From the NCBI GenBank assembly GCA_003174035.1, contig PRDV01000080.1, positions 1 to 17,722 of the forward strand: a stretch of 17,722 nt of DNA, read 5' to 3'. Positions 6,588-14,620 of this stretch are shown piece by piece (the stretch's first letter is position 1; each line of letters opens with the position of its first letter). The position numbers and the translations under genes were made by a program. This DNA is from Candidatus Babelota bacterium. Lineage in GTDB: Bacteria; Babelota; Babeliae; Babelales; Babelaceae. The notes beneath the pieces were generated by a model. That model was not told the origin of the DNA, made no database searches, and was given only the letters and a program-made list of their open reading frames with translations.

Positions 6588-8945
6588 TAATCTTAACTGA
6601 AGGGTAGTGCAATGAACTGCGAGAGAGCAAACAATCTATTATTCGGTATCCTAAGCATTCTTTTTTTCACTACTACACAATCAATGGAACATGTTGCAAT
6701 GTCGTCGGGAACACAGGTAGTGCCCTATAATTGTTCATCACTAAACACGGCGCCAGGCCACCCAATTTCGTCTTTCCTGCAGACGCCGGCCACTCTTGAT
6801 GATCGACTGCAGCGCGCATTTTTTTCATCCATTAGCTCGGATTCTCCATTGACTATCAAATGTTATCTTGATCTGGGAATTGACGTAACAACGAGAGATG
6901 CGAGCGGAAGAAATGCATTACATTGGGCAGCGGAGCATAACAGTATAAATGTTGCAGCTTATTTACTTCAGAAGGGAATTCCGGTACATGCAAAGTATGA
7001 CTTTGATATATGGACAGGATATGGTATCAATGCACTGCACATAGCGGCCAGTAATGGTATTGGTGACTTTGTAAAGCTATTACTTGAACATGGTGCCATT
7101 ATCGACGCACGAGATGATAAAGGAAGAACAGCTTTGCATAGAGCTGCAGCCGCAGGATATGAAGATGTTGTACTCTTATTACTAGAACATGGTGCGCTGG
7201 TGAATGCTCGCTATGATACAAGCTGGTTATGGTCAACCGGCACGACTGCTTTACACGAAGCGGTAGGGCATGGTTATAAAAATATAGCTAAGCTATTGAT
7301 AGCTGGGGCGGCACTTGTTGATTCCCGTGATCCCCAAGGGAAAATCGCCCTCCATATTGCGGTAGAGAATAATGACAGGGAAATGGTTCAGATTATACTG
7401 GCGGCACAGCCTGACTTAGAAATAAGAGATTTTGATGGCAAAAATGCTCTGGATAGTGCAATTGATCTTGATAATCAAGATGTAATAGAATTATTGGCAA
7501 GAGCCGGTGCGCGTGTGCTGAAGGTGCAATCGTTTTTCCCTTTCTGTGGAGTGAGAGCTGCTGATACGATGAAAGAACATGATTGTGAATCTCTGTCTCA
7601 AGCAATTGAAAATTGGGATCTCTCTCGTTGGTTCCTAGATAAAAAGCCTTCTGAAGCAAAAAGCCTTTTTGCTCCCGCATCGACTCAAGATATAAGCACA
7701 CTGTATTGTGATGAACCATTGTTAATTAAGGCAGCTCGGCATAGTGATCCACAAATGGTAAAAGAATTACTAGCACACGGGGCGCCAGTTAACGAGGCAA
7801 TGAGAGATGGTTTGAAGATTACAGGAGTTACTGCATTGCATGAAGCGGCATACTGGGGTAACATAAGGACAGTTGAAGAGTTGATAAAAGGACAAGCCGC
7901 TATAGATGCTCCCTTAAAAACTGGAGGAATGGAAGCCTTGAAGTCAGATTTAGGAGCTATTTTCGGTTTCTCTACAGGTGAAGCACCAAGTGCCAGTGAA
8001 CAATATTCTATGCAGGTGGAAAAGACACCAGGCGGGGTGAAGTTTTTAAAGCCGAATAATCCATCATTTCTTGAGGTAGAAGCTACAGAGGGGGAGAGTG
8101 ACAGTATAGTGCGTAAGTTTAAAGAGGATTTTCGATTACGGCGAGAAAGAGGCCATTGGGATCTTCACGCCCCATTACTTATGGATCAACGAATTGATAG
8201 CAATTTAAAGATGTTTGAAGGGTTTACTGCGCTACATTTTGCCTTGTTAAATAGGCATAAAGCTGTTGTTGATCACTTGCTTGAAAAAAATGCTACCGTT
8301 CCTGGTGAAGACCTATCATTCCTTGCTCCGTTTAAAGAAACACAAGCATGGGCTTGGAATGCATTAGGTGATTATTATGCATATGTGAGAGAGGGCGAGT
8401 TTTATGGACAAGCTAAGTTTTATGTTATTGGTAAAAAAATAGAGCGGAGGTACTGTGATTATCCTAAGGCCTTTAACTTTTATGAGAAAGCGGTGAATCA
8501 GGATGTAAATAAGGAAGTAAGGGCGTGGGCATGGGTTAGCATCGGTCACTTATATATGCATGGTCTAGGAGTTAGACAAGATTATGTTAAAGCAAAAGAG
8601 TTTTATGAAATGGCTGCTAGCCAGGGGGATAACCAGGAAGCTCAGGTATGGGGATGGTATGGTCTAGGGCTATTATATCATGAAGCCTGGGGAGTTCCCG
8701 GAGATTATGTTAAGGCGAAGGAGTATTTTGAGCGGGCGGCTGGACAAAAAGTAAACAAGGAATCTCAAACTAAGGCATGGCGCAGGCTCGGTGACCTGCA
8801 TTACAAGGGGCAAGGGGTCCCAAAAAATTATGAGCAAGCGCACTATTATTATAAATTGGTGATTGATAGCAAAGTCGGAGATTTTGAGGATACAATTCCA
8901 GCTGCAGGCAATCTGCACGTGATTGATTTAATCCAAAAGCGATAA
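6588..8945 (+). repeat. Ankyrin-Sel1 gene duplication, copy 1
   Basis: Copy 1 of a diverged duplicated unit; copy 2 is 11776-14226. Similarity starts upstream of the ATG, at the shared TAATCTTAAC (6588-6597 and 11776-11785), runs through the ribosome site and signal peptide, and is strongest over the first ~300 codons. It fades in the spacer regions and in the Sel1 array. Confidence 0.85.
6612..8945 (+). CDS. Exported ankyrin and Sel1 repeat protein (first paralogue)
   Basis: 777 residues. A signal peptide (hydrophobic LLFGILSILFFTTT, probable cleavage at TQS|ME, residues 24/25) directs Sec export. Ankyrin repeats are recognisable near residues 97 (GRNALHWAA), 137, 170, 210, 243, 276, 367, 406 and 537 (GFTALHFAL). 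Long non-repeat spacers sit near 300-360 and 430-530. From about 579 there are four Sel1-type helical repeats (AWAWNALGDYY, AWAWVSIGHLY, VWGWYGLGLLY, TKAWRRLGDLHY) with a period of about 41 residues, longer than the usual 36. Both repeat types bind proteins; no enzyme domain is seen. The ATG is preceded by GAAGGG. A role in host interaction is inferred from export plus eukaryotic-like repeats. It is a close paralogue of the gene at 11800, and two genes downstream share its direction. Confidence 0.88.
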   Translation: MNCERANNLLFGILSILFFTTTQSMEHVAMSSGTQVVPYNCSSLNTAPGHPISSFLQTPATLDDRLQRAFFSSISSDSPLTIKCYLDLGIDVTTRDASGRNALHWAAEHNSINVAAYLLQKGIPVHAKYDFDIWTGYGINALHIAASNGIGDFVKLLLEHGAIIDARDDKGRTALHRAAAAGYEDVVLLLLEHGALVNARYDTSWLWSTGTTALHEAVGHGYKNIAKLLIAGAALVDSRDPQGKIALHIAVENNDREMVQIILAAQPDLEIRDFDGKNALDSAIDLDNQDVIELLARAGARVLKVQSFFPFCGVRAADTMKEHDCESLSQAIENWDLSRWFLDKKPSEAKSLFAPASTQDISTLYCDEPLLIKAARHSDPQMVKELLAHGAPVNEAMRDGLKITGVTALHEAAYWGNIRTVEELIKGQAAIDAPLKTGGMEALKSDLGAIFGFSTGEAPSASEQYSMQVEKTPGGVKFLKPNNPSFLEVEATEGESDSIVRKFKEDFRLRRERGHWDLHAPLLMDQRIDSNLKMFEGFTALHFALLNRHKAVVDHLLEKNATVPGEDLSFLAPFKETQAWAWNALGDYYAYVREGEFYGQAKFYVIGKKIERRYCDYPKAFNFYEKAVNQDVNKEVRAWAWVSIGHLYMHGLGVRQDYVKAKEFYEMAASQGDNQEAQVWGWYGLGLLYHEAWGVPGDYVKAKEYFERAAGQKVNKESQTKAWRRLGDLHYKGQGVPKNYEQAHYYYKLVIDSKVGDFEDTIPAAGNLHVIDLIQKR

Positions 8946-9005
8946 TCCTCCCGGTTAATGATACTTGGGCAATGCTCAATCAACTTAATTGATCTAGCGA
9001 GAAAC

Positions 9006-9069
9006 GTTTGTATGAAAAGAGTACTGTTATGTTTATTTGTATATTGTAGCCCTCTGCATGGTATGGAGA
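9006..9069 (+). repeat. Ankyrin-gene start region, copy 1
   Basis: This segment (GTTTGT, the ATG at 9012 and the signal-peptide codons up to ATGGAGA) is repeated in diverged form at 14243-14308. The second copy has a C added before the ATG and one extra base just after it. Confidence 0.7.
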
Positions 9070-11789
9070 AGCTCAAAGGGCTCAAACAGTGGTTTTTCCC
9101 GGGGACTATTCAGCAACTTTATAAGGCACAAGAAGCCGGTGACATTGATACAATGCTTTATATAATCAAGTCTCTACAATTTGGCTACATTGATATGGCA
9201 TTTTATGATGTACCTAATTTTAGTACAATCTTGTGTTGGGCTGTTAAAAAAGGTCGACTAGACTTAGTACGAGAATTAGTGAAAATTCCAAATTTTCCTA
9301 TAAATAGTATTGTTGACGACACTGGAGTCGATTTTTCATGGCCATTGGGTAGTGAATACTACAAGTCTAATGGTTGGACACTATTGCAGTGGGCAGTGGC
9401 CAATGGCAATAGAGAGGCCGTCATGATTTTGCTGAATGTACCTGGTATAGACGTAAATCTTCAGACTGATCATAGAGGGTGGACCGCTCTTCACGAGGCT
9501 GTAGAAAAAAATGATCTTATTCTCGTGACCGAGATTTTAAAGCATCCAATGGTTGATGTAAATAGGATGGCTAAGTGCGGCAGCGCTTTATCGCAAGCGG
9601 CTAGGAAGGGATACCTAGAGTTAGTACAGTGTTTGTTGAAAAGTGGCAATATTAAGGTAAATCTTCAAGCTTCAGAGGACGGGTGTACAGCGTTGCATAG
9701 AGCAGTGGATGGTGGACATCTAGAGGTTGTAAAGGAGTTGCTCGCTGTTTCCGATATAGACGTAAATGTTCAAAATTATTATGGGTCAACAGCGCTTCAC
9801 GGTGTAGCCACAGGGACTTCAACTTCAGAGATAGCAAGAGAGCTGTTGAAAGCTCGTGGTATTAAAGTAAATCTTCAAAATAAAGAAGGTGAAACGGCGT
9901 TGCACCGGGCAATTAAAAGAGACAAAGCCACAGCAGTGAGTGAATTGATAAAAGCTTCTGATATTCAGGTACATCTTCAAGACCGCGATGGAAAAACAGT
10001 GCTCCATTTAGTAATTGAACATGACAATACTACTCTAGTACGCGAGATATTAAGAATTTCGAGTGTCCAGATAAATCTTCAAGACTACGACAAAAAAACA
10101 GCACTCCATTTGGCTGTAGAGAAGGGCAATGTGATTGTGGTGTGTGAGCTATTAAATATTGTTGATATCCAGGTAAATCTTCAAGATAGGAATGGCAAGA
10201 CAGCGCTTCACAAGGCTGTTTCAAACCTAGAAATGACAAGGGAACTCTCGCGTGTTCATGATGTGCAATTAAATATTCTAGATACCCTTAATCATTGGAC
10301 TGCCCTTTGTTATGCAGTAAAATCAGGTAATGTTGAAGTTGTGAGAGAGTTGCACGCAGTGTCTGATTTTAAAATTAATACTCAATATGGATTCGCAAAG
10401 CAGACATTATTGCACATAGCAGCAGGGCATGGACATCGGGAAATTGTAAAATATTTGTTGCTGATTCCAGGCATTAACGTTAATATTCAGGATAAGTATC
10501 TTCGAACAGCGCTCCACGAAGCAGCATTATCAGGGCTTGGCTGTCTAGGCGTTTTGCAAGAGCTATTACCTATTCATGGTATTGATGTAAATCTTCAAGA
10601 CGAAGAGGGCAAAACAGCGCTCTATACTGCGATCGGTAAAAAAGATGCTAGGATAGTAAAAGCATTGTTGCAAGTTCCTACTATTGATCTGCATCTGAAG
10701 GACAAGCAGGATTTTTCAGTGCTTAACTTACTTACCTCGTCGAGTACGGTTGCAATAGCGATGGAGTTTTTAAGAGGTTCTTTTATTGAGGTTAATTATC
10801 AAGATGAGTTTGGAAACTCGGTATTACATGGGTTAACGGATGGTAGTGGGGATGATCTTCAGGAATGGTTGAAGGTGCCAGGAATACGGGTAAATCTTCA
10901 GAATGAACGGGGGGTAACCCCACTTCATCACGCCTCATATCGTGGCCGTCGATCTGTTGTACAAAAATTGTTACAGGTTAGTGATATTCAAGTAAATATT
11001 CAAGACAAGAAGGGAGAAACTGCACTACACAAAGCTGCTTATATGTTTGAGCTAGATATCCTACGAGACTTATTACAAGTTGGTAATATTGAAGTGAATC
11101 TACAGGACGAAGAAGGGCGTACCGTACTCCACAGAGCCCTTTCATGGATCGACCATAAAGGTATAGTACCAGTGAGAGAGTTGCTCAAAGTTCCGGGTAT
11201 TAAATTAAATCTTGAAGATAAGAAGAATAAAAGCCCTTTGAATTATGCTTCTGCTGATAATAAGGAGATTCTCAAAGCGCTGGTTGTGGCTGGTGCAACT
11301 ATTGATCCGCAGGTGCTAAAAAAGAAGGTAGTTATTTTATCAATTACCAAGAGATATCAAATTATTGATGCTTTAAAAGAAGGAAATCAAAGTGAGCTTA
11401 GAACTTTTTTCTTGGACGGAGGTGTAATCAATGTGGAAGATATGCTAAATCAGAAGATAGCTGATCGTAATTTGCTTTTCTTGTGTGCGCTCTTTCAGTG
11501 TGATCCTTATGGCGTAAGATATTTATTAAGGTTGCCTAGTGTCAATATACCGCAAAATGCACTTAGTGCACTGAAGTGGTTGTATAATAGGGAACTTACT
11601 GGAGAAAAAATGAATCCATTCTTAAAAGATGGGTATCAGCACTTAGGCAAAATACTTATAAACCATCTTAAATGCTACGGTCCAGAAGGGATGATTGCTA
11701 AGAAAGGCTTGCTGCGCACAGAGCTCATTGATTTTGAATTGCCTGTGGAGATTGGCAAGCACATTGCATTTTTTTTAATCTTAACGTGA
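9012..11789 (+). CDS. Exported protein of about 20 ankyrin repeats with an F-box-like C-terminus
   Basis: 925 residues from the ATG at 9012. That start gives a clean signal peptide (MKRVLLCLFVYCSPLHG|ME), and the same start region is copied at 14250. An in-frame ATG at 8958 would add 18 residues before it; neither start has a strong ribosome site. About 20 ankyrin repeats run from roughly residue 50 to 770. Many follow the form GIxVNLQDxxGKTALHxAV, about 33-37 residues each, with four or so degenerate ones. The region from about 780 to 925 is not ankyrin-like and ends with LPVEIGKHIAFFL (11739-11777), resembling the LPxEI core of F-box and poxvirus PRANC motifs. The stop TGA lies within the ribosome site of the next gene. 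No catalytic domain is seen. A host-directed adaptor role is inference. Confidence 0.87.
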   Translation: MKRVLLCLFVYCSPLHGMEKLKGLKQWFFPGTIQQLYKAQEAGDIDTMLYIIKSLQFGYIDMAFYDVPNFSTILCWAVKKGRLDLVRELVKIPNFPINSIVDDTGVDFSWPLGSEYYKSNGWTLLQWAVANGNREAVMILLNVPGIDVNLQTDHRGWTALHEAVEKNDLILVTEILKHPMVDVNRMAKCGSALSQAARKGYLELVQCLLKSGNIKVNLQASEDGCTALHRAVDGGHLEVVKELLAVSDIDVNVQNYYGSTALHGVATGTSTSEIARELLKARGIKVNLQNKEGETALHRAIKRDKATAVSELIKASDIQVHLQDRDGKTVLHLVIEHDNTTLVREILRISSVQINLQDYDKKTALHLAVEKGNVIVVCELLNIVDIQVNLQDRNGKTALHKAVSNLEMTRELSRVHDVQLNILDTLNHWTALCYAVKSGNVEVVRELHAVSDFKINTQYGFAKQTLLHIAAGHGHREIVKYLLLIPGINVNIQDKYLRTALHEAALSGLGCLGVLQELLPIHGIDVNLQDEEGKTALYTAIGKKDARIVKALLQVPTIDLHLKDKQDFSVLNLLTSSSTVAIAMEFLRGSFIEVNYQDEFGNSVLHGLTDGSGDDLQEWLKVPGIRVNLQNERGVTPLHHASYRGRRSVVQKLLQVSDIQVNIQDKKGETALHKAAYMFELDILRDLLQVGNIEVNLQDEEGRTVLHRALSWIDHKGIVPVRELLKVPGIKLNLEDKKNKSPLNYASADNKEILKALVVAGATIDPQVLKKKVVILSITKRYQIIDALKEGNQSELRTFFLDGGVINVEDMLNQKIADRNLLFLCALFQCDPYGVRYLLRLPSVNIPQNALSALKWLYNRELTGEKMNPFLKDGYQHLGKILINHLKCYGPEGMIAKKGLLRTELIDFELPVEIGKHIAFFLILT

Positions 11790-11799
11790 GGGTAATGTC

Positions 11800-14226
11800 A
11801 TGAATTTAAAGAGAGCAAACAGTCTATTATTCGGTATCTTGGGCATTCTTTTTTTCACTACTACACAATCAATGGAAAATGTATTGATAGCACATGGAAC
11901 GCAGATAGTGCCCTATAATTGTTCAGCAGTAAACACGGCGCCAGGGGCTGGAATTTCGTCTTTCCTGCAGGCGCCGCCAATTCTTGGCGATCAACTACAG
12001 CGTGCATTTTTCTCATCTATTAGCTTGGATTCTCCACTGACTATCGAATGTTATCTTGATCTGGGAATTGACATAACAACGAGAGATGCACGTGGTAGAA
12101 ATGCATTACATCGCGCAGCCGAGCAGAACAGTATCAATGCGGCTGTGTATTTACTTGAGAAGGGGATTCCGGTAAATGCAAAATATGACTTTGATGTATG
12201 GACAGGATGCGGTATCAGCGCGCTGCATGAAACGGCAAGTAATGGTAGTAGTGATTTTGTAAAGCTATTACTTGACTATGGAGCTTTTGTTGATGCGCGG
12301 GATGATAAGGGAAGAACAGCTTTGCATAGAGCGACTGTTGCAGGACATGCTGACGTGGTCTTAGTATTGCTAGAGCATGATGCGCAGGTGAATGCTCGCT
12401 ATGCTACAAGTTGGTTGTGGTCGACGGGCACGACGGTATTGCATGAAGCTGTTGAGCATGGTTTTAGGAATATAGCCAAATTATTAATAACTCAAGGCGT
12501 GGATCTTGATTATCGTAATCGCAACGGGAAAACTGCTCTCCATCTTGCAGTAGAGAAGAATGATGAGGAAATGGTTCAGGTTTTACTCGAGGCGCAGCCT
12601 AATCTAGAAATATGCGACTTTGATGGCATGAGCGCGTATGATTATGCGATTGATCGCAATAATCAAAATATAGCAGATTTGATACTAGCAGTGGGTGGTC
12701 ATATGCATCGTACACCATCATTGTTTCCTCTCAGAGGGGTAGCAGCTGCTCCCTTAAATGAGGATGTCGGTAAATCGCTGTGTCACGCAATTGAAAAAGG
12801 GGATTTACCTTTGATAAAAAACCTTCTTACGCCATTATCTTCTCAAGATATAAGCGCGTTGAATTGTGACGAACCATTATTGATAAAAGCTGCTCGTAAG
12901 GCAGACCCAATGATTGTAAGGGAATTGCTAAAACATGGACTGCCAGTTAACGAGGCAATGCGCGATGGTTTGAAGATAGCAGGTGTTACTGCTTTGCATG
13001 AAGCGGCATATTGGGGTAATCTCGAAACGGTTGATGAATTAATTAATAACGGGGCATTTATACATGCTAAACTAAAGATTGGAGGAATGGCCGGTATTGA
13101 GGCATATTTAGAACTTGTTTTTGGTATGTATGATCGGAGTAAATTAGAAAGTGCTGAGGATGGTGGTATGAAGTTTTCAGAGTCTGCCGATGATTGTTCC
13201 GATTTTGGACTTACCAAAGAAAGCTGTGATTTTAACTATCGCTCGGGATGGTTGAACGAGAGAGGTGGATGGCTTAATGGGGCTTCATTACTTGTTGATA
13301 AACGGATTCAAAGTAATGTAAAAATGTTTGAAGGTTTTACTCCTTTGCATTTTGCCTTATTAAATAGGCACAGGGACGTTGTCTTTCGGCTTGCGCAAGT
13401 TTCCGAAATTCCTGGCGAGGATGTGTCATTTCTTGAAGACTTTAAAAAAACGCGAGTGTGGGCTTGGAATGTATTAGGCGATTATTATGCAGGGGCCCAT
13501 GGAGAGAAAGGAGATATTTGTAAAGCAAAAGATTTATATGAGAAAGTAGCTAGTCAAACTTTAGATTTGAAGTTACAGGTGGGGGCTTGGTTAAAATTGG
13601 GGCAGTTGTATGCAGGCGATCGCGGAATACACGAAAATTTAGCTAAATCTAAGGATTTTTTTGAGAAGGTCTCTGGCCAAACTATAGATTTGAAAATGCA
13701 GGTAACTGCTTGGTTAGAATTGGGGCGTATTTATGCAGGTCATCAGGGAGGGTATAGGGATTTAGCTAAATCTAACTATTTTTACGAGAAAGTAGCTAGT
13801 CAAGTGGTTGATATAAGTGCTTGGTTAGAATTGGCTGGTATGTATCGGTACGGTCGTGACGTCGAGAGGGATAATACTCGAGCCAGGGAACTCTATGAAA
13901 AGATAAGCAGCCAGGATATTAACGTAGAAATTCGACCATGGGCCTGGGTCGCGATCGGTAATATGTATCGGAAAGTCTCGAAGGATTATGTCAAAGCTCG
14001 GGAATTTTATGAGCTTGCAGCTAATCAGGATTATAATAAGGAAGCACAAGCAGGGGCATGGTGGAACCTAGGTGATCTTTATTGCTTTGGACTGGGTGTT
14101 CCTCAAAATTCTGCAACTGCTAAATATTATTACAAAGGCAGACAGGAATGTGATCCTAAGGATGAGTGGCTCGATAGCTTCGAAAACGCTGGTGCTAAGG
14201 CTTATCGTTATCCAGAAAAATGCTAA
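11800..14226 (+). CDS. Exported ankyrin and Sel1 repeat protein (second paralogue)
   Basis: 808 residues, paralogous to the protein at 6612 along most of its length. The signal peptide (LLFGILGILFFTTTQS|ME) is nearly identical. Ankyrin repeats follow in the same order (GRNALHRAA, GISALHETA, GRTALHRAT, GTTVLHEAV, GKTALHLAV, then DEPLLIKAA, GVTALHEAA and GFTPLHFAL). The Sel1 array has six repeats against four in the paralogue, starting near residue 552 (VWAWNVLGDYY), mostly 41 residues long. Repeats in 13540-13896 are so alike in DNA that a recent tandem expansion is likely. The ribosome site GAGGG (11788-11792) overlaps the stop of the previous gene, with only ten bases between the genes, so the two are probably co-translated. 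Function as an exported protein-binding scaffold is inferred. Confidence 0.88.
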   Translation: MNLKRANSLLFGILGILFFTTTQSMENVLIAHGTQIVPYNCSAVNTAPGAGISSFLQAPPILGDQLQRAFFSSISLDSPLTIECYLDLGIDITTRDARGRNALHRAAEQNSINAAVYLLEKGIPVNAKYDFDVWTGCGISALHETASNGSSDFVKLLLDYGAFVDARDDKGRTALHRATVAGHADVVLVLLEHDAQVNARYATSWLWSTGTTVLHEAVEHGFRNIAKLLITQGVDLDYRNRNGKTALHLAVEKNDEEMVQVLLEAQPNLEICDFDGMSAYDYAIDRNNQNIADLILAVGGHMHRTPSLFPLRGVAAAPLNEDVGKSLCHAIEKGDLPLIKNLLTPLSSQDISALNCDEPLLIKAARKADPMIVRELLKHGLPVNEAMRDGLKIAGVTALHEAAYWGNLETVDELINNGAFIHAKLKIGGMAGIEAYLELVFGMYDRSKLESAEDGGMKFSESADDCSDFGLTKESCDFNYRSGWLNERGGWLNGASLLVDKRIQSNVKMFEGFTPLHFALLNRHRDVVFRLAQVSEIPGEDVSFLEDFKKTRVWAWNVLGDYYAGAHGEKGDICKAKDLYEKVASQTLDLKLQVGAWLKLGQLYAGDRGIHENLAKSKDFFEKVSGQTIDLKMQVTAWLELGRIYAGHQGGYRDLAKSNYFYEKVASQVVDISAWLELAGMYRYGRDVERDNTRARELYEKISSQDINVEIRPWAWVAIGNMYRKVSKDYVKAREFYELAANQDYNKEAQAGAWWNLGDLYCFGLGVPQNSATAKYYYKGRQECDPKDEWLDSFENAGAKAYRYPEKC
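13540..13896 (+). repeat. Tandem 123-base repeats in the Sel1 array
   Basis: Three units begin at 13540, 13663 and 13786, each with GAGAA(A/G)GT(A/C). The first two are followed by CAAACT(T/A)TAGATTTGAA, GCTTGGTTA(A/G)AATTGGGGC and TTAGCTAAATCTAA at matching positions. The spacing is exactly 123 bases (41 codons). The third unit lacks a few codons and is more diverged. Confidence 0.75.
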
Positions 14227-14242
14227 ATTTAGTTCTCTAATA

Positions 14243-14532
14243 GTTTGTCATGATAAAGAATATTTTTATGTCTCCTGATTTCTGTCAGTCCGCTTTATGG
14301 AATGGAGATACTGATTCCAAAGAAAGAGCATCAATCTGCGGTGGTCATGGAATTTAAGGTTGTCAGGCCGGGAGAAACCCTTGAAGCCACGGCTCAAAAA
14401 GCCCTTGAACAGATACGTGTGAAAAAGCATACTCAGGAGTTACAAGCCAAATCCGTTTCATCAATAGTTGAATATGGCATTGCTTTTGAAGGCAGGAATA
14501 TTTTTGTGGCTTCACCTGCATTAGAAAAATAA
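14243..14532 (+). pseudogene. Chimeric pseudogene: ankyrin-gene signal peptide joined to nuclease tail
   Basis: The 5' part (14243-14308) matches the start of the ankyrin gene at 9012. Beginning at the ATG at 14250, removing one extra T yields MKRIFLCLLISVSPLYGME, against MKRVLLCLFVYCSPLHGME. As it stands, the ATG is out of frame with the rest. From 14311 the sequence matches the last ~66 residues of the AAA-ATPase-like protein at 106-1788 (LIPKKEH, VVMEFKVVRPGETLE, then SVSSIVEYGIAFEG). The E-x-K pair is kept, but the upstream aspartate strand and the whole ATPase domain are missing. The signal-peptide frame and the nuclease frame agree at the join. A 76-residue frame opens at an internal ATG (14302) without a ribosome site, so expression is doubtful. 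Confidence 0.75.
14311..14507 (+). repeat. Nuclease-tail repeat, copy 2
   Basis: Gap-free match to 1561-1757, within the chimeric pseudogene. Substitutions are mostly at third codon positions, so the copy diverged under coding constraint at least for a time. Confidence 0.85.
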
Positions 14533-14536
14533 TTTT

Positions 14537-14565
14537 TTGCAACTTGCTCAATTCTGTGATACCAT
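14537..14565 (+). promoter_or_regulatory. Candidate promoter of the SurA-like lipoprotein gene
   Basis: TTGCAA (14537-14542) and TACCAT (14560-14565) are 17 bases apart. TGA lies directly before the -10 box, giving an extended -10 (TGnTACCAT). Transcription would begin near 14572, about 50 bases before the ATG. Confidence 0.4.
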
Positions 14566-14620
14566 ACTTCTTAAAGAAAAGTTTCTTGTTTTTACCCGTA
14601 TTCAACCAAAGGATTACCTT

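Larger units (their letters stand above)
11776..14226 (+). repeat. Ankyrin-Sel1 gene duplication, copy 2
   Basis: Diverged copy of 6588-8945. The copied segment starts inside the last codons of the preceding ankyrin gene: TAATCTTAAC, upstream leader sequence in copy 1, is coding here and is followed at once by the TGA stop. Confidence 0.82.

Noticed and set aside
7393..7719. Minus-strand frame of 108 codons inside the first ankyrin-Sel1 gene
   Set aside because: It lies opposite a recognised gene, has no ribosome site and is not kept in the paralogue.
8958..9011. Longer start for the pure ankyrin gene
   Set aside because: The extra 18 residues precede a clean signal peptide, and the start region copied at 14243 supports the ATG at 9012.
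9470..11220. Recurring GTAAATCTTCAA-type string, which could suggest a repeat array such as CRISPR
   Set aside because: It recurs in frame as the VNLQ codons of ankyrin repeats, with irregular, coding spacers.
12843..13217. Minus-strand frame of 124 codons inside the second ankyrin-Sel1 gene
   Set aside because: It lies wholly opposite conserved ankyrin repeats, and its serine/isoleucine-rich composition fits an antisense shadow.
14233..14301. Terminator after the second ankyrin-Sel1 gene
   Set aside because: No stem with a T-run was found; the stretch is better explained as the copied ankyrin-gene start.
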